A stretch of DNA of 64,000 nucleotides from Siderastrea siderea (taxonomy: Eukaryota; Cnidaria; Anthozoa; Scleractinia; Rhizangiidae). The notes below the pieces were generated by a model, which was not told the DNA's origin, ran no database searches, and saw only the letters and a list, made by a program, of their open reading frames with translations. Each line of letters opens with the position of its first letter. Position 1 is the first letter of the stretch. Shown one piece after another: positions 41,107-53,558 of this stretch. Made by a program: the position numbers and the translations under genes. The stretch spans positions 38,119,901-38,183,900 of the forward strand of contig OZ034970.1 in the NCBI GenBank assembly GCA_964030785.1, in the 5' to 3' direction.

Positions 41107-42173
41107 CAGGGCGGGAAAAGGTTGGGCGATGAAACGAGCGCGTCCGAGCAGAAAGGTGTGATGCAGTGGACTGGGATCAAATTAGATGCTAGATCAAAAT
41201 GGTTGCTTCCTTGGGTTTCCTCCATAATCCTGGTAATCTATGAAGTTCCCGAAAAACGCTGACTTTGGTTTATCTTTTCTTTGTCTTATCCGCCTTGATC
41301 GATGATAAAAAACTGCCGAAAGACTGTCTCAAAACGAGCAGAGTAAAGTAAAAAGATGGAAAATGGCGTTTGGATGACGCGTGGCATGACGCGTATTTAT
41401 AATGCGTGCAGCTCGTGCAAGGTTAATCAGGACACCCTAGTTAATTTTAAAATTAAATCAAATCAACATCAACACCTTGCTTCTCCTTCTTTTTCTCCTA
41501 AACCTCTCCTATGCTTGTCTGTTTCTTTAGGAACTACAAATAGAATTGCTCCTCAGTTTAAACGGTTTTCTTTGCTTTGTTTTTGTGAGATAAAGGGAGG
41601 AGAAATCTTTAAACTTAATTTCACTTTTAATTTCTTTACATACAGTTGACGACGTTGCGACGAATCATCGCCATGGCGGGTTGCAAGGAGGCAAAGTTTA
41701 AAGTTGCAAAGCGCCACTATCTCCAAATATCTCCAGCTAATTTTTTATTACGTTATGTAAAATTTATCGACCTTTAAAATATGTAAGATTTAGGGTGGAG
41801 TAATTTGGAGCTTTTGTAAAAGAGACAATGAAAGACAACCATGTCATGTTTTGCGGCAAGAGCAAGCATTCGACACCCTCAAATTGAGCTCATTTTTAGC
41901 CAACTTACTGTGAAGAAGATTGACTAATATGCACGCAGACATAAACATTTTTAGCTGTGAGCCAGGACTGTGAAAAAACGGTTTAATCATAGTGCACGGC
42001 TGGCTGAAAAATAAAGAAAGAAAATAAGATTTCCGGTTTGTTGAAAGGTAAATTTTGCCGGCTACCAAACGCACCGGAAGCGCGGAAAGAGCGCTCGTGC
42101 CAGTCCTTCTCCGCATCACACATCGCTTGAAGAGCGGACTGCTCGTTTCATCGCCCAACCTTTTCCCGCCCTG
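41107..42173. mobile_element. 1.07-kb hAT-like non-autonomous element, copy 2
   Basis: Ends cagggcgggaaaaggttggg and ccaaccttttcccgccctg are inverted and flanked by an exact 8-bp duplication cttgcaac (41099-41106 and 42174-42181). Same element as 36063-37134, in the same orientation. It also contains an inner duplicated ccaaatatctccagctaatt stretch shared by both copies. Confidence 0.93.
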
Positions 42174-42181
42174 CTTGCAAC

Positions 42182-44475
42182 CCTTCCGGCCCGTCAACTC
42201 ACCAATGCATTTTCTATAGAATTGCGTCAGCGGGGCCGTACAGTAGTATAATAATGTACCTTATTCATACGACCTGTCTTAGAGAAAAAAATCTACCAAT
42301 GGGAAAGCGTTGTCTATTTTAGTTCCCAGGTACCCTCATTATAATCGAGGGTTGTCTATTTATAATCCCTTCCTATGCACTAAAGTAAGCGTCTTGTCTC
42401 TTCGACATGGCTACTAAGCAGTACATGATAGGCGGCTTATCGCGGGGATCTGTCCACGCGAACCATAGACAAATCACCTTTAGTTATGACATGGATTGGC
42501 ATTGGATCTTGTAACAAACAGCTACAAAGCGGGGAAGGAAAACAGAACTTACTTGCCGGGTTCGCCTGGCCCATGGACAATCGAGGCCTCTTGTGTTCCT
42601 ATTGTTAAAATGCTCTTAAAAGCAGAGAAATCGCCTGAATCTTCTAAAACACGCTCACCTGTTAATCTCCAAAAAACAGCTCGATGAAGCACGTGAAAGA
42701 AGGGTCTCGAAATTAAGTGTTCCTTGCCAACGCATAGACACGAGCAAATTTTAGTTTTGGGAATTTAAGGGGAACGCCGTTTGTCGTTTATTTTCACTTT
42801 TTTTTTTTGTCTTTCCGCTTTTCTCTCCATTTCCAGAGGATCTTCGGCGCAAAAGAAAGTCCGGACAATGGTTTAATACTCGTAAATTTGGTTTAACAGA
42901 CAATATCTACTGAGCAGGCGCTAGTTGCTGCGAGTTTAGAAACTGCGCAAAATGGGTGGATAATAAATGCTCCTTTTAACAACAGAGTTTCTTTTGGCAA
43001 GTCCGAAAGATTTGTCATGCTCCACCTGTTTGGTTCTTCAGGCCAGTGCAGCCATCAAACTAGAATTTGTGCGATAAGAGGGATGATACATCCAACTTAA
43101 TCATTCATAGTACATCGGTTGACTTAATAAATTATTACATTTCAGAAATTTAATTTTTTTTACTGAAGTTTCGTTAATTGTCGCAGAAGAGACACACGTT
43201 GTTTTTCAGTTGTTTATGCTCTTTATGTTGATAGAAAACTAGCTAATATTGAAGTTGAGATTGGCCATTGAAAGGTGGCTTTTGATGATCATACGCGGTT
43301 TTCATGGCAACGCACTGCCGATTATTTAAAGACCGTTTTGTCAGGGTTTCACAAAACCATGACTGAACTCAAGTTTGAAGCGGTCGACCCGAATATGTAG
43401 TCGTCATTTGCCATAAACAGCATCAGTAAACAACAATGTCTGTTCTTCTGCGTTTTTTAGAATGCACCGATAAGGGCCTGGGTCAGAAAATGTACCAACG
43501 CGTTTGGCATCCATCGAGCAATATCGCTATGCACCTTCAACCATGGCAGTTGGCAGTCATGTTTGAGAAGTTACGCCAGTAAAAGTTACAGTTCTATCGA
43601 TACTGATAATAACCCTTATAATTAGGAACATCTGGTAAACTAAGGAACTCGTCCAACATTGAAGAAAAGCCAGGCAGCTGTTATGCTATAACCGTTCGAA
43701 AATATACGTTTTTATATCGAATATACGTTTTTCTATTGAAATACACGTTTGGATGTAATAAATTCACCACAGTTTATTTCGTTTTCAATATATGTGTAGC
43801 TTTTTATCAAAAGCATAAGCATAATTTTGAACAAGTAATAACAGGGAAGTATTGGCTTTTTAAACATGTAGTGCGCTAAGAAAGATCTGTGTTGGTTTAA
43901 TGAAGCATTCCCTGTCCGGTCGATGTCGCCATTAGTTCAACCTGCTAACCACAAAGAGAGCAATTATTTTTTACATAAAATACAAGAGGAACATTTATCA
44001 CTGGAACTGACGTTTAATGAGCTGCTATTGGCTGACACTGACATTTCAGAGTTTTAACCAAAAAGGAATTCTCAAACTTGCGGTTAAAAAGGCAGTTCCT
44101 TGTGACACAACTTATATTGCTACATGCACCGCGATTCATTTATTTTTATTTATTTATTTATTTATTTATTTTCTTTATTTCTTCTTTTCGTCTTTTTTTA
44201 ATTGACTAATTAATTGCTTTCACCAAGCTTTAGTGCCAACCTACCTCCTGTACTTAAACATCACTTAGTTTTACTCAGCTCGATTAGCTTTATAGTTATC
44301 CTGAGTAAACATTACCTCTTTTTTTGTATTAATATATTATATTGTAAAGTTTAACTTTTTGTTCCTTTTTTCTATTTGGTAATAAAGCTTGTTGTTGACA
44401 AAACACTTAGAGCGCTTGCCGTTCAAACTGACAAACTCGTCGCCCAAAAATCAAGATAAGGTACTCTAGTCGACC
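42182..44475. other. Non-coding host sequence
   Basis: No gene recognised. A TTTA simple repeat lies at about 44136-44170. Repeated atatacgttttt phrases are at 43700-43740. Confidence 0.55.
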
Positions 44476-44884
44476 ATGTTTTCTTCCTTGATGTGCTGGC
44501 TCCTCTTCTTCGTGTTGTCTTCTTTGATACCTGAAGTGGCCTATGCACAAGGTAATAATTGCTCTCCAGTTGCAATTTAAAGAATTGTTCAAAGATGTCC
44601 CAGTACTTATTTTTTTTAAAGGCGTTAAAGGCGTTATTTTAGTTGTACCCGAACTTGACGGCTTTGTTGGAAATTCTGTCTACTCTCACTGGAAAACACA
44701 ACTACCAATTTTTATAAATATGCTGCATAAGAAGTAAAATAAAAATAATAATAATGTAAAGTAAGTGTGAAGCTAACGGCGAAATAAGCTACACTGTAAA
44801 TTATTTTTTCCGTTAGGAGCTTTCCTGGCAAATTTTGTGAATAACCAATGCTGGAACTTCTCAAAATCAGCGCCGGGAAACTAA
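44476..44884 (+). CDS. Possible two-exon tiny secreted protein
   Basis: ATG 44476 in a good context (gacc before it) opens a textbook signal peptide (MFSSLMCWLLFFVLSSL..AYAQ), cut after 25 codons plus one base by ggtaataatt, a fair splice donor at 44552. A candidate acceptor, ttattttttccgttag, ends at 44816. The frame then continues GAFLANFVNNQCWNFSK and stops at 44884, for 47 residues in all. The first exon looks real; the second exon choice is uncertain and further exons may lie downstream. Confidence 0.35.
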
Positions 44885-45889
44885 AAAGAGAATGTAAAGA
44901 AATGTTCAACGAAACGCTTTCGAGTCCGGAAAGGCTAATCATAAACCACCTTAACTTAGTAGGAAACGGTTCGTCCTATGCTTATTAAAGTGGTTCCTTC
45001 AGTTAATCGTTTAACGGACCATGATGACACACTCGTGCCAGAAACAGAAAAGAATTTCGTTTATTTACGCTTTCGCTTGTATATTGTTTTCTTGTTTCCA
45101 TTTTGACCCACTGAGAAACGGACGAGTAAAAAGTATTTAAAGTAGTCTTTTTCAAAAAACTGCATGTGCAATAGCCGTTGCTAAATATTTTTTTCCTGGG
45201 ATTAACCATTTTAAGGTGGCTTCCTAGAGTTTCTACAAAAGTGACTATACAAACTGGCAAGACTTACGAAAGAAACCCTAGTTCTGTTGCCTTGCAATCT
45301 TTGTTCCTGAGATTTGCCAGTAAGATTACCAACATAATTACACTTATGTTTCAGTTTTTGCTTCTTAGGCATAGGCCGTTGTCATGGCAACAAAACGTCT
45401 AAAGAATGACGGATATTTTCCATTAATTCATCTTTATTCTTTAATATTTTGATTTTCCCTCAGTGAAATTTTTTGAAACTTTCCTATCTTCTGAAAATGA
45501 TTTTTACTAACATTTTGCAGGGGAAAAAAATATGGGGTTGTTCAGAGGGTTTCAACGATACCACATGATTTCTTATTTTTGACCATTAAACTGAATTGGT
45601 CTGACAGAATTTTTCCAAAAATTAGTATGTGGAAGGTAGCGTTAATATCTCAAAATGTGCAAAATTTTAAAAAAATTCACCGAAGGAAACGCGAAAAACT
45701 TCACCGTTAACTTTGCTTTCTTTGGCTATGCTGACATCATAAAATGTCAGGAAAATCTTACGATTTAATGTGAGCGTGCGCAGATTACTACAGCTCACAT
45801 CATCAGCGCGCGCGTGGTCATAAAACTATAGGGAGCCACCTTAAGCTAGGATTCTGTGCACAGTTTCTACAACAATAATAATTAACAAT
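44885..45889. other. Non-coding host sequence
   Basis: Short chance reading frames only. The stretch near 45200-45840 may be repetitive (ttaaggtggcttcctagag and a mirrored agggagccaccttaa at 45826-45841), suggesting a ~620-bp element with ~13-bp inverted ends. Confidence 0.45.
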
Positions 45890-46410
45890 TAAATAATTTA
45901 TTATAATAATTTAATAGCTTATATAGCGCTATTTGCATATCCTGATCAATAGCGCTTTACAAGAATAATAAAAATAAATTTTTAAATTTTTAAATATACT
46001 ATATTACATTCGTACAAAAATACCTAAATAAAAAACTAAATAAGAAAAATATATTAAAATTATTAATAAATAAAAAATACATTAAAATGCTGACCTAAAT
46101 AAAAACGTCTTAAGTTTATTTTTGAAAACACCAAGTGTCGTAGGAGCACGCAGGTCAGCCGGCAGGCTGTTCCATAAAGCTGCTGCAGCAGAAGTGAAAG
46201 TCCCGCCGGCAAGTGTTGGGCGCATTGTCTCCCGTGGAACTTCTAATAATAGGCTATTATTAGAGTGTAACGAGTATGAGCTCTTTTGCTTGACTTTTAT
46301 CAAGTCACTAAGATAAGATGGCGCCAGTCCATAAATTGATTTAAAGGTAAGAATTAGAATCTTAAACTTAATTCGATAAGCAATGAGAAGCCAATGAAGT
46401 TCATAGAGAG
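45890..46410 (-). mobile_element. 5'-truncated LINE, reverse-transcriptase C-terminus and 3' tail
   Basis: The minus strand encodes the familiar end of a non-LTR retrotransposon ORF2: LHWLLIAYRIKFKILILTFK, YGLAPSYLSDLI, then AAAALWNSLPADLRAPTTLGVF and KNKLKTFLF before the stop at 46082. The AT-rich 3' tail contains agcgctat phrases and ends in ATT-rich repeats. Only the last ~110 codons remain. Confidence 0.85.
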
Positions 46411-46772
46411 CTGGCGTTATGACAAAGCTGTGAAACTAATTAAATGGCAGCAATATATATTTTGACACATAACCTTCTTTTTTCGTTCTAAGTAAGACTT
46501 TGGGTAATTTTCGAAGGGCGGAGCTGGCAGTAAACAGACGACCCAGGGACGAGAAATGGGCCATGAATAATGGTCACCGGCAAAGCCAAAGGAACAATGA
46601 TAATAAATGGAAGCGGTGATCGGTGAATTTGATACCACCGACATTGAACAGTAAATACTACAGCAAATACTACAGATTCAGGTCAATAGACTTCCAGACT
46701 TTGACTCGCTCTCCGTTGAAAAAAGATCATATTTCGTGCTGCTCTTAAGACAAGATGCTTTTCCCAAGACCG
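46411..46772. other. Non-coding host sequence
   Basis: Nothing recognised between the LINE fragment and the LTR-like repeat. Confidence 0.5.
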
Positions 46773-47123
46773 GTTCGAGTATCGAGATTCTTTCTGCCTT
46801 AACAAGGGGACGATGTAAAATCCCGTTTGTAAGACCTGCACTCACATAGCTTCGGAAGGGCTTCTGTAGCTGGCGGCTTTAACCCAGGCACCTTTTAACC
46901 GGGATTAGAGATCGGAGACGGCACTCGTCCTTTCATACTCTTCATAGAATTTGTTAGTCAATCTAGATTCGGATAGAATTCATAGAATGTTCATAGAATT
47001 TGTTAGCTAGTCATCAAGCATTAAACCTGTCTACAACTCCAATTCATTCAGTTCGTCGAGTGCAAAGAGTGTCAAGAGGTGAAGTGGAGAAGAAAGGCCT
47101 TACATCCGAGGGCAATCATCCTC
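46773..47123 (+). repeat. LTR-like dispersed repeat, copy 2
   Basis: Same family and orientation as 33540-33828, with an extra ~60 bp containing a short duplication of catagaattt (about 46935-47005). The TATA box of copy 1 is degenerate here (gatgtaaaa). Confidence 0.5.
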
Positions 47124-49490
47124 GTAACATGGCATGTACAGATATAGACCCAGAAATGGTCCTATAGCATATTTATTAATTTAAATGTATGTTTACTCCG
47201 AGTGCGTGCACTGTAAATTCAGAAGCTCTGTTTTAGCCCCCAAAATGGGGCCGCTCCGTGGTTGTTAAAAAGCACAGTCGGTATCTCTATCAGAGAATTG
47301 CTCCAAGTGCCTGGAATCGAGTAGTTCGATTCCACACTGTAAATTCAAAAGATCTGTTTCAGCTCCAAAGTGCCAAATTAGCCCTGAGGCTCCTGAAGCT
47401 AATGCGGCCCAACGTGGAGCTATTTCAGTCACAGTCGGGATAAAACTACCCCCATTAAAAGCCGAAACAGCCCACTGTGGGACCCTATTTGGCCCTTTGG
47501 TGCTGGCCCAGCCCCTGTAAAATAGGGCCATTTGGCCTTACTTAGAGAGCCAAGTTAGCCCCGAAAATGGTACGTCTTACTGAATTTTACTCATGGAAGC
47601 GGCCCCACTTTAACTTTATTTTTGCAGAGCAATTATTCTACAGGCTAAGAATTTTCAGCTGAATTGCGAAACTGCGTTAAAGAACACGAGCAAAACCACT
47701 CGAGATCGCAATAAAATGTCTGGAGGTAGCAGGATGGTGGGATAGGGTCAAAAATAGCCGCGGGATGAGGGGTGTTCATTTAAAAGTTTACCGTGTGGAC
47801 CCGGCGTTTATTCCAGGGCCAGAGTTTAGTCGAGGAAATAGGGTATATTAAGAGGCCGTCTCCCTAAGTGTTCCACTCGATCTCGGAGTCAAAAATAGAT
47901 TTCCTTCAAATTCCTACCACAAATACTACTATCTGTCCCTACTACTAAAATGCAGTTGAAATGATCCAAAAGTTTATATTGCTCCAGTTTTGAGGATTTA
48001 ATTGTTAGTATACCGTACGTGGCTAAAATTTGCCTATTTTGAGAGCTGTTGTACAGGGTTTTTCAATTATCGATTTAAAAGACTTCGCGCATTCAGAACC
48101 TTCAAATTTACACACATTTGGCAGATTATTACCTGTTTTTACCGCTCCTGTGTCAGTCAAGCATTTTTCCGATCGAAATCCGAAGAAATTGAAACTGATG
48201 AATGAACTAATTGAATAAGTGACTCGAACTGCACGAAATAGTGCTTTTAAAACATGCCAAAATTCTCAATTGAGGCACCTAAGCCAGAGGTAAAGACCCT
48301 TTCTAGGCATAGATTAAGAACTATTTTCGAGAATTATGCAATAAAACTTGCGGCAGAATGCGATTCTGAAAAATTGTTTCGAAGTTTAGATAGCCATTTT
48401 CGCAAATGGCGTCTTGCGTGACATGAATTCCCATTCCAGTCGGACACATCGCTGTTCGGTACTTTGTTGGTATTTTTAGTCAAATTATCCACCCAATTAA
48501 AGAAAGGTTGATCGTAGTTCGAAAAATTATAATTTTTTCTCTATTTTTGCTACAAAACCGATTCTGGAGGTCCATAGCCTCAAAGAAGATACTGAAGTGA
48601 CTTGATTTGCCACTCACCTTGTTTAGATAACTCTGCTCTTGTCAAACGATTCGGCGGTTTCATTGAGGTGACGAAAAAGCTTTTTCTCCTGGTCGTGAGA
48701 TACCACGAGGAAGTTATAAGCTGCACTTAATTGACCAGTTCCATTCGCTTTGATTCTTTAGCTTCAGGGAAAACGATAAACGAAGACGATCCCAACGTCA
48801 CCATATGGATTTTATTATGCACCCAGAAGTTGCGTTACGCTGTGAAACTGGTAAGTAAACGCGATATTTTGATGTTCGCTAACAACATTTTAGTTTTAAC
48901 TTTTCAAAAATAACAATGAAATTAAGCAGCTGAATACGGCAAGAGTTTCAGGATCTATTTATTAAAATAAGTGTCTGAGGAGATGGTAACATTACTGAGG
49001 ATTCTCTTGGTCAGGATACAAAATTAATTTTTAGTTTAAATTTTGGCCTTTTTTACCCTCGCCCACCCTTCAGAATGTATGTTCTACATTGTCGCACGAA
49101 CAAACTTTACAATAGCTTAAGTTATAGTACGACAAAAAGCGACTAAAGACAAAACTCGAGACTAGCAAACTTTGCTTATTCTAGGAAGCATGGGGTAGAC
49201 TGAAGCTCGAGCAGGGAGGAGCCACATACATAAACCAACCGGAAACCAATTGAGCTGTTCTACCCTGCGAGCCTCTAAGCCCTGTAGTAGATAAAAAGTA
49301 ACTTTGCTTGACTAACTGAAACCAGCTACAAAAAAGGAACGCCCGTCAAGACAGAGGACATGACGGCCAATTACTCATCCAGCGGGTCGTCAACAGGGGA
49401 GTGGCCCTGAAATGGGAGGGGGAGGGGGGTAAAGGTATGTCTTGACAGACACAAATGCGACGCAATATCTAAATGCGTTAATGATTTAGG
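47124..49490. other. Non-coding host sequence
   Basis: Several GC-richer phrases (ccaaaatggggccgctcc, aattcaaaagatctgtttca) look repetitive at 47220-47560, but no element ends or gene were recognised. Confidence 0.45.
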
Positions 49491-49823
49491 TCAGTATTCA
49501 CCAAAACTGTTTCTTTTTTCTTCGAGATGGTGTTGTGAAATATCGATGCCTGACACGTGAATGAGGCTCTTTGCCTGTGCGCGAGCCTCCCTAATCCTTA
49601 CTTGTATATAATTCTCAAGCTCATTCCATTTCCACCCGTCCGTTTCGCCGAACGAAGTCGCAAGAAATAACGGGCTGTTTTTGCTTGTGAAGTTTCTATC
49701 ATATGGGGTACGTTTTGCGTATGTGCTTTTTACATAAGCTTGCCACATTCCTCGGGGGTATTTGTGACTATCTATGTTAACTCTCGGACGTACAAAGAAA
49801 CTCATACCCCTACCGTGATACAA
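49491..49823 (-). CDS. Unrecognised 110-codon reading frame
   Basis: The minus-strand frame has natural-looking composition (YPRGMWQAYVKSTYAKR, LFLATSFGETDGWKWNELEN, RIREARAQAKSLIHVSG). The first ATG is at 49805 (MSFFVRPRV). It may be an exon or a remnant linked to the neighbouring transposase-like gene. No family recognised. Confidence 0.35.
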   Translation of the reverse strand: MYHGRGMSFFVRPRVNIDSHKYPRGMWQAYVKSTYAKRTPYDRNFTSKNSPLFLATSFGETDGWKWNELENYIQVRIREARAQAKSLIHVSGIDISQHHLEEKRNSFGEY

Positions 49824-50213
49824 CGGATGGGGTTCACGGACTCTTGGGTTTCCGTTGTGTTACAATATTTTGAAAAGATTTTGCCTTGGTAGATTGCCTT
49901 GATGTGCTCTACAAGATGTGGTAAAAAATTCGAAATTCTCCTAAAACGGGCGAAATTGAAAATTTTTCATGCTCCAGTAGGTGCTTTGTGTCGACATTTA
50001 TACTTTGTGACACCAAAAAAAGGTGAAAAACATGCATTTTATATCAAACGTTGCCATAATGTGGCTAAGGGATATGCGTAAAGTTACTGAAAAGGGCAGG
50101 TTCTGATAAACAATCCTTTTGAAGAAATTGACCCCCCCTTGTACGTCCCAGGATTAAGCATCATTTTTACTTACAACACCGAAACTCGTGAATAACGTCT
50201 TCCACCAAACGAA

Positions 50214-52079
50214 TTAGGTCCGCCTTTCGATCTTTTGCTCGAAAAGGTACCTCAAAATGGTGAAGTATTGTTTTGAGCATGGCAACTTGAAAACGCCTAT
50301 TTTTCCACTCTTATAATAATCACAAAGGTCATAGGTGTCAAAAACTACTGTATCCTCCATCAAGACGCAGCGGTCTGTTTCCCGAATAAGGGCCTCGATG
50401 TCCTGACTTTCATCTTCTTCTGGCTGCGCTGCGGCATCCTTTGACGTGGTGCTAGCATCCTGGCCGCGGGACCTCTGCCGTGAAGCTAAACGTGAAAAGA
50501 ATCCGGTAATCTGGGTCTTCGTGAGCCACTCCTCTCTTTCAAACAGTCTTTCGTTTCTTTCATTTCGCGAATTACGCATGCTATGTGCAACATAGCCTTT
50601 CTCCCTGTTCTTTCTCCCATGTCAAACTTTGCCGTCATATACATCCGTACTTTCTCCGAAAAGTGACCACCACCCTTTCTAGGTTTTCCGAGAGCCCATC
50701 CAATATCCAAAGGCGAAAACGTTTCTTTGCTTGAAACCGGCGCATCACAAGGTTGATTCTTGGTAGCTTTAAATTGATAATCATCTATAGAAGCAAACTT
50801 TTCTGCCCAGTCCCTCCGTATTCTGTCGTACAAAGTTTCAGTCTTTCTAAGAGCAACCTCATGTACTCCTACGTCTATGTGCAATTCAAGCTCTGAAAAC
50901 GATTCAAACACATTGCTACAACCTTCTTAGGGGCACACGAACATCAATGTTTCGCCGTCATCTTCGGTTTCTTCTTTATTCACTTGACACTTTTTTGTCG
51001 GAAGTTCTCTTATTTCTGTACTTTCGAAAAACCCCTCTCCTTCCTTCTGCGAAATATTTGTAGGTCCTTGATGCTTCGAGTACAACGACTGCCAAGGGAT
51101 AAGCTTGCCCGGCCCAACAGCATAAGCCTTCCATACCCTCAGTCCACTCTCGTCATACTGGAAGTTATGGTACTTGCTAAAATGTTTGATTTTATTAATC
51201 TGTAGATTTCTTCTTGATTCATCCAAGATGCCTACAGCTGCTGTTGTTCCTCTTACGGGCCGCTCTTTCAGTGCCTCTCACATGTCTGCCACAGTCATGA
51301 TGTCATGTCCCTCTGCACAGTACTTCCTGATTGCGGCCTTCATCGGACAAAGCACTCTGTCGCATATGTCCTTTCCCTGTTGAGGTTCAGAAAAATCGTA
51401 GCGCACAACGGTAACTCCAACCCGATTTCCAATATCTTTGACTGCTGCTATAAGATGGCTGTTGTGGTAGCAACCAGCCTCGTCAGAACGAAGGATGCTT
51501 GTTTAACTTCCGGGAAGTTAAGTTTGATATTCTCGAAAAGGTTTTCCAGTATCGAAGCAACAGCAAACCAATCCTGAGAACAGGAATCAAACAGATGGGC
51601 ATAGGAAAGGACCTTCGTTTTCTGAGTTTCTTTATCACGAGCAACAACACTGCTGATATGCCAGCTAAGACCACGCTTTCCATACCAGTCACTCTGCCTT
51701 TCCCTGTACCTCATCTGAAGGAAACTTCATTGCCCAATCAGTCACAACTAGGACAGATTCGCCATCAAGTCTCTGAAGGACCTCTTGCTTCGCAGACTGT
51801 TGGTTAACAGAGCGGAGTATGTGAGATTTCCACAGAAGAATCGCATTCTTGGCGTTAGTAAAATCATAAAGATCATCCCTTTGCTATTGACTATAAAGAT
51901 GGTTTGAATGACTTTTGATTTCTTACTTCTATCTCGTCTAACGTTGTCTTCAGCTCCTCACAATGTTTGCAAGCCATACTGTCTTTTGGCAATAAAGACT
52001 ATTATTATTATTATTATTATTATTAATAATAATTTGATTGTAATTTCTTAGCATCTTATTCTTATCTGTTTTTTTTTTA

Positions 52080-52145
<66 letters not shown>

Positions 52146-52828
52146 GTGTGAGTGAGAGCAACTGATATGAAAGTCTGCATCACTTGAATCACTTAGAGCA
52201 AATTGCCTGCAGTGGTCTGGACTATCGCTCTCATTACTCGAACAATTCACTTTGAACATTGTTTTTAGGTACTTTTTGCCATTGCTTAATTTCTTCTTTA
52301 GCTCTGCTGTTTCATCTTTGTCGGCACCAGCCCGATTTAGCTCCTCTAGTATACCAGACAGTTTTTCGAAAGATGACACTCCTTCTGCAGCAGTGTTGTC
52401 GAGCCCGCTTAGAGACTTTCGTTGTGATGCTTCCCGTACCTCCAGTATGCGGTAAAGGGTGGCACGACTTACAGGCTCAAAAGACTCTCCCTTGCAATAT
52501 TGAAGGTATTGCATAATCATGGTTGATCTGGTGACAGTGTGGATCACGTTAGGTATCGCTATTTGGCTCCCAGCGTCGAGAGTCAATGCCCTTGTGCCAA
52601 AAGCGACATCCTGGTAAAAGTATGGCCGGTTTACGAGATCTTTGAAGTGAGCAACCTTGTTAGTGTCTAGGCGAACACGGTGCCTCTCTAATTTAGGAAC
52701 GCTTGACCCAGGGCCTAGTTTCCGCGCATGCGCTCGGGTGTGCTTGATTTTCCGTAGGCTGATCCTTTCATAAGGTTCATGGAAACTTTGTAACATCTTC
52801 ATGGTATACCGGTAGGCATATATACTCA
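50214..52828 (-). pseudogene. Decayed multicopy transposase-like gene, interrupted by Polinton insertion
   Basis: Reading leftward: the N-terminal part (52828-52150) has HFKDLVNRPYFYQDVAFG, PNVIHTVTRSTMIMQYLQYC, ATLYRILEVREAS and DHCRQFALSD..DFHISCSHSH. A middle part (51714-51230) has SDWYGKRGLSWHI, EAGCYHNSHLIAAV and RYDFSEPQQGKDICDR, i.e. spaced Asp residues as in an RNase H-like DDE core. The C-terminal part has a C2H2 finger split by a TAA (50927-50929) and WLTKTQITGFFSRLA. There is also a TGA near 51280, a frame change near 51480 and an ATT-rich insertion at about 51983-52147. I recognise this as a repeated cnidarian protein family; the transposase role is inferred from the Asp motifs. 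Confidence 0.65.
52004..52146. repeat. ATT microsatellite within a small insertion
   Basis: (ATT)n runs at 52004-52024 and 52080-52145 bracket a short unique stretch. The coding match of the transposase-like gene resumes on both sides (HISCSHSH before, ACKHCEELKTTL after), so 52147-51983 is inserted sequence, probably a short retroposon tail. Confidence 0.85.
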
Positions 52829-53176
52829 AGTAGTATAGTAAAAGGGGGGTTCTGTAACAGCTTTATTACTGGGAGATTTATTTCCAATTTTTAAACCGCT
52901 CACATATAAAACAATTTTTACACATTGGTGAAAGAGAAAAGTTTTATAAATGAGAGTTCTATTTCCGTTTTTACACCGATAATACAAAAACCGGTTTTAT
53001 ATAGGTGGAAAAGGTGGAAAGAATGTTATTGCATCACTTAAAAAAACCTTAATAATAAATTTTGCAAGTTTTTTGTTGTAAACTGTCACAGAATTCCAAA
53101 AAAATTTTCATTTAGAGATTTGTGTTTTGTTATTATATCAAAAGTGTTATAGAATTTGAGCATTACATATCTCACC
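52829..53176. other. Proposed left terminus of the right-hand Polinton
   Basis: Coding similarity of the transposase-like gene stops here, and the sequence starts AGTAGTATAGTAAAAGGGG. This resembles the minus-strand reading of the left-edge ends (AGTAGTTATAG at 4942 and 7746). The remaining ~340 bp is AT-rich and non-coding and leads to the first Polinton ORF. No target duplication can be tested because the other end is outside the window. Confidence 0.5.
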
Positions 53177-53470
53177 ATGGAAACAAGGCATCAAACAGCT
53201 AAATGGAAAGAGGTACACAATGAGTTATTAAAACAACCTTTCTGTCATAACAGACAGCAACTTGTGCGTATAATTATATGCTTAGATTATATAGACTGCC
53301 GCTGGGAAGGGCTTTGTTATCCCTGTTTTGAGCAAGGAATTAAACATAAATTGTTGTACACTCCTCCGATTGAGAATATACCTTTAGTAAAGATTTGCTC
53401 TGATACTTACGACTGGCACAGCGCATATAACGACTTTAAGGAATTGGTTGACCTCGGTGTGCTTTTGTGA
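53177..53470 (+). CDS. F-box-like/cysteine-rich Polinton protein 1 (short paralogue)
   Basis: 97 residues from ATG 53177. It shares with the next gene the block VHNELL.QPFC, then a hydrophobic LVRI..C segment, then a Cys cluster (CRWEGLCYPCFEQGIKH). It lacks the N-terminal LPPELREIIYKHY F-box-like helix of its neighbour, so it is either a truncated paralogue or starts further upstream by splicing. Cysteine spacing suggests a small zinc-binding fold. Function unknown. Confidence 0.6.
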   Translation: METRHQTAKWKEVHNELLKQPFCHNRQQLVRIIICLDYIDCRWEGLCYPCFEQGIKHKLLYTPPIENIPLVKICSDTYDWHSAYNDFKELVDLGVLL

Positions 53471-53558
53471 AGAGTACCAAACACCAATTTAAAAAAAAAA
53501 CATAACCGAACACACACACACAAAAAATTATAATCGATTAAATATTTGTGAGTCAAAG

